64,000 nucleotides of DNA from JASHPR01 sp963815375 (GCA_963815375.1 CAWFGX010000001.1:2604001-2668000); one strand, 5' to 3'. Shown: positions 44,363 through 55,481, numbered from the stretch's first letter. The notes: a model not told the origin generated them from the sequence alone. A program made the numbers and translations.

Positions 44363-46299
44363 TCAGCCCTCTTGCGCCTGGACTTCGCGAGCAATCCAGA
44401 CCTTTCCCTCGGCGGCGACTCCCTCAAGGACGCGGAGGGTGTTCCGGAGCCCCGTCGCGTCCTGGGTCGCTTTGGATTGCGCTTCGTTGTCTTCGTCGGG
44501 CAACCATAGGGTGCTGGGATCGGCTACACGGAAGCTGATCGGCTGTCCGCTGACCAGATACAGGTCGAACGTCTGCCGGTAGTCGTTCGCCACAGCGACC
44601 TGGACGGAAGCGACCGCCTCGTAGCGGTAGCTTTTCCGTTCCCGCTGCTGGGACTCGCCATCGTCGGTATTGAGGTCGAAGGCCATCTGCCGTATCCCGT
44701 CCTCGGTCAGCAAGAAGACCAGAATCTTGTATCGGGTGTATCGCCACGGGCCGTTTTTGACCCGGGCACGTTTGTAGGATGCAGCGGGCGTCTCCAGGAA
44801 CGCGTGCGAGATCAGATCGCTTCTGGTGATGTCGTAGTGGCGGCTCGCCCAGTCGAGCAGGATCTTTTTGTCACAGTCCAGCCACATGGCCATCTCCTGG
44901 TCGCTTGGCTTGGCCGAGAGCTTGTCCTGCCACTGCGCAAAGGCAGCCTCCCGCCGCGCGAGTTTGTATCGGCTCTCCTCCGCGTCGGCGGCGGCGCGCC
45001 TTCGCTCCAGGATGATGTTCAGCCAGCTGCGCCCGGCGAGGTAACCAAACATCACCGCCGCGATAAGGGCGACGGTGCCGGCAACTGGATCGTCTCGTAC
45101 TACGGCGCTGATGACGAGGAGGCTGCCAAGTGCCAGGACGCCGACACCAGTAACGAGGATTCTCGTGGCAGCAGGTCGGATGCTGTACTGGTCGCTGGAG
45201 GCGAAGAGTGTTCCGTTGCGCCATTTGCGCTCTACCTCGGTGACCTCGTGCCGGATCAGCCAGCGCAGCTCCTCGGCCTTGGTACGTGACTCTCGGTATA
45301 TCTCGACAATCTCGTCTCGAAAGTGTCTGCGGACTCCGGCGGTGGCTGCAAGCCATTCCGGCCGATCCGTTCCGTGCGGCACCCATGTCTGGAAGTAATG
45401 CTCAAACATATGGTCTACTCCGCTGGCAAAACCGCGTGCCGGTGCCGCTGCCCTCGGTGCCGGGATGCTCAAGCGCGCATAATGTGCCTGTCGCTGCATC
45501 TTCCAGCTTCTGTCCAGCCATCTGGGCCAGCTGATGTAGCCTCCAGCGCAGACGGCAAGGTAACCGATGAGCCCCCAGACGCTGCCGTGAATCAGCTGGT
45601 CCCAGCCGATATAGCCGAGTGCGATGAGCAATACGGCAGCCGCGGCGAAGGCAGCGGCGCGTGCACTTAGGGTCGTCGTCTCGGGTACTGGAGGGAGAAC
45701 CCGCGGGTGAGCGGGCGCTGGCTCGAAGAACATCCAGACGCGGCTTTCCCTGTCTCCGGCGGTCCTGTTCGACTTCGCGGTGCGGAGTTCGCGCTTCCAC
45801 ATCTCGTTCGCCAGTGGTCCCTTGAGGAACGCGTCGAGGTGCCGGAGTATCGGCTGTCGCTGGCATGAGCCAAGACGGTCGAATTCCGTGATGATGGGCC
45901 AGGGATCAGCCCTGGGTGCCCGGAGTGAGTCGACCAGCCTCAGAACGACCTGGACGCCCTGTGCCCATGGATCGTTCCTGCTGACGACTGGATGCCGCCT
46001 GAGCGCGTCTAGCCTGGAGTTGTCCTCTGCGGAAAGCTGGCGCGATGTCCGTCCGCTTATCAGCGCTAGCAGCAGTAGAAACGGACCTCGCTCGTGTCGT
46101 GACCGTCCGCTATGGCCTCCTCGATGAGGTCAAGGGCCTTCGACGGCACTCCGCCGTTGAGGTAGTTGACGGCGACGTCGTACCTTTCCTTGGCAGTGGC
46201 GCCCGGCCGGATCACATACACGCTGACGTCGCCGTGGATCGTCTCCGCCTGGACACCGACGGTGGCCGAGTCCGCCGCGAGGTTCGTCACTGTTGTCAT
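44363..46299 (-). pseudogene. Membrane protein of the NUDIX-phosphorylase operon (one frameshift)
   Basis: The start is ATG 46299, overlapping the phosphorylase stop (ATGA). The N-terminus reads TNLAADSATVGVQAETIHGDVSVYV and then a helical module. At ~46070 the frame hits TAG after VRFYCC, while the next frame continues LLALISGRTSRQLSAEDNSRLDALRRHP without any usable start until 45802. One base restores ~645 aa. Four TM helices follow (SARAAAFAAAAVLLIALGYIGW, SVWGLIGYLAVCAGGYI, RILVTGVGVLALGSLLVISAV, VALIAAVMFGYLAG). The last ~210 residues are cytoplasmic. The role is unknown, presumably the membrane effector or signal receiver of the operon. Confidence 0.6.
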
Positions 46300-47439
46300 G
46301 TGATGGCCTTCACGGCCGAAATGATCGCCGCCAGCCTCGCGGCCAGTTCGGACACGTCTCTGATCAGCCCATACAGCCGTTTAAGCGCTACCACGAGCCG
46401 TCTTCCTTGTCCGTCCGTGGCGGCCTCGGTTGCCACCTCGAGCTCTGCTTCAGCCGCCACGCGGACGTCCGCATCGAGCTGCCCTGCCTCGTAGGCCCGG
46501 GCGAGCTGGGCGCGCAATTCCGCGAGTTGCGCAAGCACGTCACCGTGCGGCACGTCGTCGGATCCGATGCGTAGGCCACCGAAGATCTGCCCGGCCTGAA
46601 CTCCGACCCTTGCATGCCCGGTGGCGAGATTGGTCGCGTCGCCGGCGGCAGGCTGGTCGGCGCTCATTCCGCGCTGCTGCTCTGGAACTGGGCCGCTGCC
46701 CAGTTCTGCCGCCAGCGCGAGCGCGAACGCAGCTGCTCCAGCAACTGCTCTCGGCTGCCATCCGGCGTGGTCGGAGGCGGTCTTGGTGCCGTCGGCGCGG
46801 TCGCTGATGCCACGCACGACCGCGACCGGGAGCGAGTCGTTCAGGTGACCGGCCTGGGCGACACCGGCGGTTCCATCTCGATGGCGAGCGCGTCGTTGTA
46901 GTGCTGACGAATCCAGCGCGCTTCGGCCGAGATCGCCGAATCCTGGACTACCTCGCCGGCGGCGATCGGCCCGAAATGCACATCGGGAAGTCCGCGGGCA
47001 ACGGGCAACCGCTGGGTCCATCGGCCGTCGCGGACGACATGCCGCGCGGCCTGGTCAGCCTTGTGTGATATCTCCCAGGCGCGAGGGCGGGCCTTGGCGC
47101 CGTCATCCTCGCTGGTAGCGCCGTGATAGGCGTAGACGTGTGTCGCGATCACTACGTCACCGAGCGCCACATGCGCCTGTAGCGCCCCGGCCACCCCCGC
47201 GAAGATCACCGCCACCGGGGAGAACTCCGTGATCGCGCGCTCGGTTAACACCGCCGCGGGATGGTTCCCCTTGCCGGTCAGCGCTAATGCCATCCGGCAG
47301 CCCTGATCGCCCAGGCGGCCGACTTCGAACCGGGTGCCGGCCGGATGAGGCCGGGCCGTGAACATCGAGACAGCCTGGCGCGCACTTCGTCGTATTCCAG
47401 GCTCAGCGCGGTGAGGATGACCACGTGGTTCGAGTTCAT
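46296..47439 (-). pseudogene. MTAN/PNP-superfamily nucleoside phosphorylase fused to a VGVQA-motif tail (two frameshifts)
   Basis: ATG 47439 overlaps the NUDIX stop (ATGA). MNSNHVVILTALSLEYDEVRARL starts the fold. A frame change near 47370 leads into MALALTGKGNHPAAVLTERAI, VAVIFAGVAGALQAHVALGDVVIATHVYAYHGAT and HFGPIAAGEVV. A second near 46885 leads from AIEME into GVAQAGHLNDSLPVAVVRGISDRADGTK, containing the catalytic Asp of GISD. The C-terminal ~125 residues carry NLATGHARVGVQAGQIFGGLRI and a long helical region. The family cleaves or phosphorolyses nucleosides. In actinomycetes it is often linked to conflict-system genes. Confidence 0.7.
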
Positions 47440-48188
47440 TGCCCTGCTCCCTTTTCGTGTTCCGGACCTGTGTGTCGCTGGCTGTTGGAGCGGAGCATCG
47501 GTGGGTGCAGCACCGTCCCGGGCCCGGCCCGGAACAGCCGTGCGGGACGCCCGGTTTCCGCTTTCCTGTTAGGGCCGATCGCGACCACGAAGTCCCGGGT
47601 GCCCTGGATCTTCCTGTAGAAGTTCCGTGGGTCGAGGCAGACGCCCCAGACCGCTTCGTAGACCTGCTTGAGCTCGGCAAGCGTGAAGGTCGGCCCGCAG
47701 AACACGGTCGCGAGCGCGGAGTATTCGAGCTTCGACCTTGCCCTCTCTACGCCATCGGCCACGATGCGCTGGTGGTCGAACGCCAGCCGGACACGACCGG
47801 ACAGCACGTCGTTAACTGGCATCCAGCACGCTCCGGCTGCGTCCGTACCCGCGACGGGCTCCGGCAGCCGCGGCGAAATCGCCAGGTAGGCAACGGACAC
47901 GACGCGACCGCGCGGATCCCGGCCAGGCGCGCCATACACGCCGATCTGCTCCAGATGCAGGTCGCCCGCGTCAAGGTCAGCCTCTTCCGCGAGCTCGCGG
48001 CGAGCCGCCGCCTCGATACCCTCTGCTGCATCGCGGAGAAAACCGCCAGGCAGTGCCATGCTGCCCAGGTACGGATCGACGCCTCGCTCGATGAGCAGCA
48101 CATTCAGGCTTGCCCGCCGCAACGTCAAGATCACCAAGTCGACGGCGAGTAGTACGTTCGGCGGCACCCATTTGTCGTCGTCGGCCAC
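47436..48188 (-). CDS. NUDIX hydrolase with C-terminal winged helix (NrtR-like)
   Basis: The protein has 250 aa from GTG 48188; the frame is open to 48239 but that stretch contains the operator palindrome. The NUDIX box is GGFLRDAAEGIEAAARRELAEEADL, with one residue more than usual between Gly and the first Glu; the REL..EE core is intact. The C-terminal half (FTLAELKQVYEAVWGVCLDPRNFYRKI) is a winged helix as in NrtR, which senses ADP-ribose and regulates NAD metabolism. First gene of a coupled operon with the phosphorylase and membrane protein, it may be both enzyme/sensor and repressor. Confidence 0.82.
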   Translation of the reverse strand: MADDDKWVPPNVLLAVDLVILTLRRASLNVLLIERGVDPYLGSMALPGGFLRDAAEGIEAAARRELAEEADLDAGDLHLEQIGVYGAPGRDPRGRVVSVAYLAISPRLPEPVAGTDAAGACWMPVNDVLSGRVRLAFDHQRIVADGVERARSKLEYSALATVFCGPTFTLAELKQVYEAVWGVCLDPRNFYRKIQGTRDFVVAIGPNRKAETGRPARLFRAGPGTVLHPPMLRSNSQRHTGPEHEKGAGQ

Positions 48189-48206
48189 GGATTGAACGTA
48201 AGTTTT

Positions 48207-48219
48207 TGTCAGCCTGACA
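48207..48219 (-). promoter_or_regulatory. Palindrome upstream of the NUDIX gene
   Basis: TGTCAG-C-CTGACA (48207-48219) is a perfect inverted repeat 19 bases before GTG 48188. It is a candidate operator for the NUDIX/winged-helix protein. The site is short, so chance is possible. Confidence 0.4.
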
Positions 48220-48366
48220 GTAACTATCCTGGGCGCCACCTTTCGGTGACGTCCTGAAGCCGTCGCGTTGGTTCGATGCCGCTGGGTTGGGCCGTTCGCT
48301 GTGATGCTGCTCTGTCGTCGTCCGTGCCCGGACTCTGTCGTAAGTCACGGCTACCATGCTCGTGAC

Positions 48367-49290
48367 ATGGGGATACAGATGCTCCCAAAGGAGCCGCCAA
48401 GCCCTCCCGTTACTGGTGAGGCGGCTCTGATCAGGCTGCTTGGCGAAGGCGTGACATGGGGTGATAGCGCTGAGTGGCTGCAGGTGCTGCCGGAGGCGTC
48501 GGTCGATTTGTGGTTCACCAGCCCGCCGTATGCGGACGCCCGAGCCTACAGCCGGATCCACCCGGACCATTATGTGGAGTGGTTTCTGCCGTTCAGCAAG
48601 TACATGCTGGCGGCAACGACGGACACTGGATGGCTGGTGGTCAACATCAAGAACCGGGTGGCCAGCAGCGGGGCGCTGCGGGGCCAGCGGCACCCATATG
48701 TGTACCAACTGGTGCTCGCGCTGCAGGAGCAGGGCTGGCGGTGGCTGGAGACCTACATCTGGTCCAAGCCCAACGCGGTCCCCGGGCGGTTCGGCCCCCG
48801 GACCAAGGACAGTTTTGAGTACGTGTACGCGTTCGCGAAGGACAAACCTTACTTTGACCTGGACGCTGTGCGCGTGCCGTACAAGACGGCGCTGGATGAG
48901 ATCGAGCGGCGCAAGCTGGACCGACTGGGCCGCCGGAACACGGAGGCGGGCTTCGGGCGCGACCGCACCAAGACCTACCTTCATGGTGGCGCCGACCCAG
49001 GCAATGTGGTCTCTGTCCCGCAGACCTACAACCAGCACCGCGGAGCCGGCGGGCACACCGCAGCAATGCCTGAGGGCCTAGCCGAGTTCTTCATCAAGGC
49101 GTGCTCGCCGTCTGGCAGGGTGGTGATTGACCCCTTCGCTGGCTCGGGCACGACATCGGTGGTGGCCCGCCGTCTCGGGCGCCGCGCTGGCGGCCTGGAA
49201 ATCCACGAAACGTTCGTCTCGGCCGCCCATGAGCGTCTCCTGCGTGGCGAGCCAGACGACACGCCGGTCCTGATCGAGCTGGCTCGCTGA
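48367..49290 (+). CDS. Type II DNA methyltransferase, beta class (N4-cytosine or N6-adenine)
   Basis: The protein has 307 aa from ATG 48367; ATG 48379 is an alternative. The catalytic motif IV TSPPY lies near the N-terminus (VDLWFTSPPYADAR). The SAM motif I DPFAGSGTT is near the C-terminus (VVIDPFAGSGTTSVVARRLGRRAGGLEI). This IV-before-I order defines the beta class; SPPY is most often seen in N4-cytosine enzymes. The target-recognition region lies between. It is followed after 20 bases by a PD-(D/E)XK nuclease gene, forming an apparently complete restriction-modification unit. Confidence 0.9.
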   Translation: MGIQMLPKEPPSPPVTGEAALIRLLGEGVTWGDSAEWLQVLPEASVDLWFTSPPYADARAYSRIHPDHYVEWFLPFSKYMLAATTDTGWLVVNIKNRVASSGALRGQRHPYVYQLVLALQEQGWRWLETYIWSKPNAVPGRFGPRTKDSFEYVYAFAKDKPYFDLDAVRVPYKTALDEIERRKLDRLGRRNTEAGFGRDRTKTYLHGGADPGNVVSVPQTYNQHRGAGGHTAAMPEGLAEFFIKACSPSGRVVIDPFAGSGTTSVVARRLGRRAGGLEIHETFVSAAHERLLRGEPDDTPVLIELAR

Positions 49291-49310
49291 CGGCTCCCCG
49301 GATACCCCAG

Positions 49311-50402
49311 ATGTCAGCGATGGAAGACACTGTTGAGCGGATCGTGAGCGCGCAGACCTGGGATCAGCGGGTTGCCCGGCTGCGGCAGATCCCTGCCCGG
49401 CATGGCACCGACGAGCACCCCGAGATCTACGCGCAGGTCGCGCGGCAGCTATACGTGAGGCATTTGGCACCTGACTATGCCTATGTTCCAGTCCAGGACT
49501 TCTACGAGCTTCCGCATTTCGAGGACGCCTACGCCAAAGCGGAGCAGGCCACGGGCGGCTTCACCAGGGTGATGGTCACCGACCTTGCAATTGCGATCCA
49601 GGCTGAGCCGATCGTGCTCCTGCCGCTGCGCGTGATCACCGGCCTGCTGCGGAACGAGTTTGCCGGCGCCACCGCGATCGTCGCGGGAACTCTGGGGCTC
49701 GCTCCTCTGTCTGCCGGCAAGGTGGACTCCATGGAGCGGACCGGCGGCACAACGTCCTACGATCAGGCCCGGGTCGCCGCGGAAACGTTGGACCAGGTCA
49801 TGCGCGGGACCTTATTCGGTCACCCGCCCGGGAACCTCAAGTCCAAGCAGGACAAGCCGGACACGGTTGACGGTTGGAGCAGTGTTCGCCAGTACGCAGC
49901 ACAAGGAGTCCCCTATGGCGTTTTCCTGCACCAGCGGCATTACGGCGGCGCGTTCCGTCAGGTTCTCGATGCTACCTCCGAACTACGTGGCAACCTGATC
50001 GAAGACGCCGTCGATGCGCTGTTCACCGAGCACGGGATCCCGTTCATTCGCACCGGCCCGCACAACCAGGCCGAGATCGAAGAGCGGTTCGAGGTTCAGG
50101 TGCGTCCCGCGCCGGACTTCGTCGTGTTCGACCACGCTGACAATCTCCGGGCGATGCTGGAGTGTAAAGGCGCCAACGATGGTGGGACCGCCCGCGACAA
50201 GGCCCTGCGGTTCGAACGATTGCACGAGGAGTCCCGTCGACTTGGCGGTATCCCGCTAGTGGCAGTGCTCGGCGGCCTTGGCTGGATGCGCGTTAACGAC
50301 ACCCTGGGACCGGTGATTCGCGACTGCGACGGCCGCGTCTTCTCGGTCAGCAACCTCGCCGAGATGCTCACAGTCGCTCCCTTCCCCACACTGATCAGCT
50401 AA
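49311..50402 (+). CDS. PD-(D/E)XK restriction endonuclease partner of the methyltransferase
   Basis: The protein has 363 aa from ATG 49311 (or 49320). APDFVVFD...LRAMLECKG gives the nuclease triad D269...E284-x-K286. The preceding IPFIRTGPHNQAEIEERFEVQV and the following GTARDKALRFERLHEES helix fit a restriction-endonuclease core. The N-terminal ~200 residues would recognise DNA. The family name is not recognisable by eye, but location and motif make it the cognate endonuclease. Unlike its neighbours, the gene is free of frame breaks. Confidence 0.75.
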   Translation: MSAMEDTVERIVSAQTWDQRVARLRQIPARHGTDEHPEIYAQVARQLYVRHLAPDYAYVPVQDFYELPHFEDAYAKAEQATGGFTRVMVTDLAIAIQAEPIVLLPLRVITGLLRNEFAGATAIVAGTLGLAPLSAGKVDSMERTGGTTSYDQARVAAETLDQVMRGTLFGHPPGNLKSKQDKPDTVDGWSSVRQYAAQGVPYGVFLHQRHYGGAFRQVLDATSELRGNLIEDAVDALFTEHGIPFIRTGPHNQAEIEERFEVQVRPAPDFVVFDHADNLRAMLECKGANDGGTARDKALRFERLHEESRRLGGIPLVAVLGGLGWMRVNDTLGPVIRDCDGRVFSVSNLAEMLTVAPFPTLIS

Positions 50403-50961
50403 CCGCCAGCCCGCTCAAGATCCAGAGCCTGGAACGCCAACTCGCCTGGCCGCCGCAGGTATCCTCGCCGAGGGGACCTGGGCCGACAGGAAGCGGCGCG
50501 ACCGTCGACCGGGACGGCTGACCAGATGCTGTTCTGCTCCTTGGGCTGTTCTGCTCCTAGGGCTGTTCGCCGAGGTGGAGCGGACCTTCGCTGCCGAGCG
50601 CGCCGCGCAGGCCCGAGCCGTCGCCCAGGCCAGCAACCGGCACTTCAGTTGGCTCAGCACCTACCCGGCGGACAAGATCCGAATGAATATGCGTAACTGC
50701 TCAGGTGCCAGCGCAGCTCTCCTTGGTGATCAGCCTCAAGACGAGCATTTGAAGGGCCTGCTGCACCGCCGACCTCGGCCCGCCAGCCAGCCGACCGTTA
50801 GCCGGGGCTTATAACGTGCACCTTCTGTGACCAGTCCCCGAGCACGCACGGAGCCGTTCTCGCGGCAGCGGCGCCGGTGCCATCAAGCTTCAACAGGCTT
50901 GCAAGTAACCCGGCCTTCGCCGACTCGCGTCCAATATCTGGAGATAACGGAAGGGGTCGCA
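50403..50961. other. 559-bp region without a supported gene
   Basis: The open frames have no recognisable motif. Near 50540-50570 a short direct repeat (CTGTTCTGCTCCT..GGGCTGTTC) is present. It presumably holds the promoter for the following genes. Confidence 0.3.
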
Positions 50962-51292
50962 ATGGGCCGCTGGGTCCAGGTTGGCCGTCGCTACAACCAG
51001 CGGTTCCATGTCACAGGCGACGCCTTGCGCGTGATCTTCAAGTGGACCTTCCTGATCCTTGTGTGGCTGACAGTGAGAAGCGTTCTGGCATCGGGTCATG
51101 TCGGCCTTCCCGTCATAGGCATGACGGCAGTGCTGATCTGGTGCGCCGTCCATTGCATGTACCGCAACCGTGAACCCGCGGTCTCAGGAATTTCGTTCCA
51201 ACTGCTCGCGCTGCCTGTTGCAGCTGGCTTGAATCCACCATCCAGATCGCTGCCGCCTGCTGGCTGCTCACGGTCGTCCTACCGTCAAGTTG
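50962..51292 (+). pseudogene. Small membrane protein, probably frameshifted
   Basis: ATG 50962 follows GGAAGGGG. Residues ~22-65 give two TM helices (VIFKWTFLILVWLTV; VGLPVIGMTAVLIWCAVHCMY). At about 51228 the sequence PVAAG continues better in another frame as LESTIQIAAACWLLTVVLPSS and TGA at 51292, a third TM helix. A further peptide-like frame (51290-51523, VLLAVMALRVSPGAGVRELLG) may be a separate or originally fused part. Function is unknown. Confidence 0.4.
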
Positions 51293-51590
51293 ACCCTTCC
51301 TGGCCGCCCGACTCGTCTGACGGCCGACTGCCGAACATCGGTCCCGACCGTGCTGTTGGCGGTCATGGCGCTGCGGGTATCCCCAGGGGCTGGTGTCCGG
51401 GAACTGCTCGGCTGCAGTTCCACCGAGCCTGTGTTCCTGAACGTCCCGGCCAGGTTCGCCGACGGCTGGGAAGTCAACCGGTCCATGCTCACTCGCCTTG
51501 CCCGCTACATGATCAGCGCTTGATGAAGCCGCTCCGAGAAACGAGGCAGTCCGTGGAACTCAGCACTCCCGATCACACCGGGCGGCAAGC

Positions 51591-52696
51591 ATGAAGCTGC
51601 TGCATTTCGCCGATCTCCACCTGGACACCCCGTTCTGCTGGGCGCCCGCCGATGTCGCGCGGTCGAGGCGGAAGGCGCTTCGGGAGACCCTGACGCGGAT
51701 CTGCCGCCTGGCCGCGGACCTCGGCGCAGACGCGTTGTTCTGCGGCGGCGACCTTTACGAGCAGGACATGTTCACCCGGGACACGGCCGAGTCCTGCGAT
51801 CGTCGTTAGCTGAGGTTGCGCCGCTGCGCGTGTTCATCGCTCCGGGCAACCATGACTGGCTGGGCCCGGCGAGTCTCTATCAGCAGGTGACCTGGACATC
51901 CAACGTTCACGTTTTCGACCAGGCTCAGCTCACGCCTGTTGAGCTCACCGACGGGGTCACGCTGTGGGGGGCTGCGCACCGAGCCCCGGCCAACACGTCT
52001 GGCTTCCTTGATGGCTTCCGTGTTGACAGGGCCGGGATTCACCTGGCCTTGTTCCACGGGTCCGAACAGGGCGACCTGGTGTTCCAGGGTGACGGGAAGA
52101 TCCCGCATGCGCCGTTCCGAGCGGCTCAGATTCCTCAGGCTGGCCTGGACCACGCGTTACTTGGGCACTTCCACGCGCCCAGGGACGCCGACCGGTATAC
52201 CTACCCCGGAAACCCGGACCCGCTGACGTTCGGGGAGACCGGAGAGCGGGGTGCGGTGCTCTTCGATCTGGCTGTCGACGGGTCAGTCACCCGCGAGCGG
52301 CATCGCGTGGCGGTGTCCACGGTGTCAGATGTCACTGTGGATCTGACCGGAACCACGCACTCGGGTCAGGTTGGCGGCCGGGTCCTGGAGGTGGTCGATG
52401 GTCTGGCCGGGGTCGTGCGGGTCACCCTGGCTGGTGAGATTGGCCCGGATGTGGATTTGCGGCTGCAGGACGTAGAGTCCCTTCCCGTGCCGCATCTGGA
52501 TGCGCTGGTGGTGCGGCTCGGCCGGGTGTTCCCGGTCTATGACCTGGAGCAGCTGAAGAGCGAGCCGACGGTGCGCGGACAGTTCGTCCGCGACGTCCTG
52601 GGCTCCGCTGAGCTAGACGTCGACCAGCGCCGCCGCGTGCTGGTGACCGGGCTGCGTGCGCTCGCCTGCCGGGGCAGCGAGCTTGAGGTGGCGTGA
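51591..52696 (+). pseudogene. YhaO/SbcD-like (Mre11-type) nuclease, one frameshift
   Basis: Metallophosphoesterase motifs in order: ADLHLD (residues 7-12), GGDLYEQ, GNHDWLG and GHFHAPRD. The frame breaks at ~51795: DTAES then TAG, while the next frame continues LRSSLAEVAPLRVFIAPGNHD. One base restores ~368 aa. The C-terminal half contains capping and partner-binding regions. Stop and next start overlap as GTGATG. With the following ATPase it would form an Mre11-Rad50-like DNA-end processing complex of the YhaO-YhaN kind. Confidence 0.75.
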
Positions 52697-55481
52697 TGCG
52701 GATCCGGAAGGTAACTGCCCACGCGTTCGGCCCGCTCAGCGGCGAGACGCTGGATTTCGTGGACGGCATGACCATCATCGCTGGCGACAACGAGTCCGCC
52801 AAGTCCAGCTGGCATGCGGTGATCTACGCTGCGCTGTGCGGCCTGCGCCGCGGGCGTGGCGCGCCCCGGCGGGAGGAACAGTCGTTCATCGACTTGCATA
52901 AGCCATGGGACGGCGGTGACTGGCTGGTCAGCGGGAAGATCGTCCTCGATGGCGGCCGCCGGATCGAGCTGCGCCAGGATCTCGCGGGCAAAGTCGACTG
53001 CTACGCCAAGGACCTGGATGTCGGCACGGACGTCTCGTCCGAGGTAATGAACGACGGGTCACCGGACGGAGCACGCTGGCTCGGCCTGGACCGGTTTTCG
53101 TTCATGGCCACGGCCTGCGTGGAGCAGGCGCAGATGCTGCGCGTGCTCGCCAGCGCAGACGGCTTGCAGAGTCACCTGCAGCGGGCCGCTGATACTGCGG
53201 GCGGCGACTCGACAGCGGCAACGGCATTGAGCCTCATAGATGAGTTTGAACGCGAGCGAGTCGGCCGCGAGTGGGTCAGCTCCACCAACGGGGTGCGCCG
53301 GGGCGATCGATGCGGTTCAGGATGACCGCGATCGCCTGGAGGCTGCCCGGCAAGCCCACGACGAATACCTTCGTCTGGCCGAGCAGGCTGATAGTTTCCG
53401 GGGCGAGGCCGAGTCAGCGCAGGCGCAGGTCCGGGCGCACGAGGCAGCCGCTGCCCGGCACCAAGCCGACGAGCTGGAGCGCAAGGTGAGCCGTGTCAGG
53501 GAACTCCGTGCGGCGCTTGGCGACACACCGCCCGCGCCCGCTGCGGAGGACGATGCTCTTGCGCGGCGCGCCGCCCAGGCGGTGGTCCGCTCGCAGGCCC
53601 GGCCGCCGGAGCCGACGCTGACGGGTCCGGCGGCAGCGCAGCTTCAGGCGGAGATCGACGCGCTACCGCCGATGCCCGAGGGCGATACCGAAGTGCATGG
53701 CAGCGTGGGCGCAGGCGCAGGCAGCGCTGGAGCGCGCCGAAGCCAGACTCGCCCAGCTTGGGGCCGACCGGCCGCCCGTTCCACACACTCCGGCCGTGGC
53801 CGCCAGCGCATCCGACCAGGAACTCCTGGATCTCTCCCACGCACTTGAGACCCCGGTTCCAAGCATCGATCCCGCGTTGGAAGTCGCGGCAGAAGCGGCG
53901 CACCGTGATATCGATGCCGCGAGAAATCGCGGCAAGGTGGCCGCTGGGTTGCTCGGGGCGGCAGGGGTGGCTGCCGTTGTCGCCGTTGCCTTGCTGGTCA
54001 GCCGAAGCGCGGGCGCAGGCGCTGGGGTGTCCCTCCTCGCGGTTGCGCTGGCCGCCATCGGCATCGCCCGCCGCCACGGCGCGTCCGCCGCCACGGCGCA
54101 ACAAGGTCACGCTGAGGCACAAGCAAAGATCGGCGCCATCAGACAGCAGGCCGCTGATGCAATGCACCGCCGTGACGCGGCCGCCCAGCTGTGCCGACAG
54201 CTGGGCCTCGACTCGCACCCCGGTGTCATCCGCCAGGCAGTGGCTGATCGGGCCAGGGCTGCTGGACACCGGACCGACCTAGCTGGGTGGCGGGAGCGTG
54301 TTGCCAGGCTGCAAAATGAGGTCCGGACCGCCGCTGCCGAACTGCTGCGTTCCCTGTCAGCCCGTGGCCACCTTGCGGCGTCGTTCGCGCCCAGCGACCT
54401 GACGGTCGCGGTCACCGAGTATCGGCAGGCATGCCAGCACCGGGCCGGTCAGGCACGGCAAGGCAGCAGGAGAGCGGACCTGGCCGCGCAACTCGAGGCG
54501 CGACAGCAGCAAGAGCGCCGGGCCGACACAGACCGCCAGGAACGTCAGGCCGCAGCGGCTGTGGTGGCCGACGCTGCCGCGGCGTGCAGGCTGCCCGCCG
54601 GGCCGACCGAGACCGCCGCTGCCGTGGAGAAGTGGCTGGAGCAGCGCTCCGAAGCCACGGCGGGGGCGGACAAGGCCCGGCAGCAAGCCGCCGACCTGGA
54701 GGCACTGCTGAACGGCCGCTCGCCGAACGAGCTCACGCAAGAAGCGGGAAACGCGCGCCATCGGGCCGCTCAGCTCGGCGGTCTGCGCGGATCCCGCCCT
54801 TCTCGCGGCAGCCGACTCGGCCGCCGCCCCGGACCGGCTCGCAGCGCTCCACCAGGAAGCCACCGGCGCTAGCGTCCGGGCGGCCGACGACAGCCTGGGG
54901 GCCTGCGCCGGTACGCGGCTTCAGTACCGAGCGTCGCCGAGGCCGAGGAGGCCCTGGCGGCAGCCGAGGCCCAGCTGGGCCGGGTCAGGCGCCTGCAAGA
55001 GACGCTGTCGCTCACCCGCCAGTTCCTGGCCAGGGCGCAGGACCGGGTGCACCGGGACATCGCGCCTGTTCTCGCGACCACACTCAGGAAGTGGCTGCCG
55101 GAAATCACAGATGGCCGGTACACCGATGTGATCGTCGATACCGCCACGCTGCAGGTCCAGGTCTGCAGCGACACGCGCCGCTGGCGGCCGGCGGAACGCC
55201 TCTCTTACGGAACCGCCGACCAGATCACCTGCTACTTCGGATCGCGCTAGCCGACCACCTGACCAAGGGCCACGACACCTGTCCGCTGATCCTCGACGAT
55301 GTCACAGTGCACGCCGACGCCGCGAGAACGAAGGCGATCATGGCCCTCCTCCTCCAGATCTCCGCGGAGCGTCAGGTCATCCTCTCACTCAGGAAGAACA
55401 AGTGGCGGACTCGGGCACGGGAACACCTCACAAACCACCAGCAAGCCATTAACAGCGCTGCCGACTCTACCTGCCGACTGA
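52693..55481 (+). pseudogene. YhaN/SbcC-like (Rad50-type) ATPase with membrane hairpin, several frameshifts
   Basis: The N-terminus VTAHAFGPLSGETLDFVDGMTIIAGDNESAKSS is an SMC/Rad50 head with an atypical Walker A (SAKSS, Ala for Gly). Coiled-coil segments follow in shifting frames (changes near 53250-53330, 53700, 54790, 55240 and 55390). Mid-protein two TM helices appear (KVAAGLLGAAGVAAVVAVALLVSR; VSLLAVALAAIGIARR), as in YhaN-type proteins. The C-terminal head includes the signature ERLSYGTADQI, Walker B PLILDDVTVHAD and SAERQVIL. Together ~930 aa. Five breaks make this very likely inactive unless the assembly is wrong. Confidence 0.65.
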
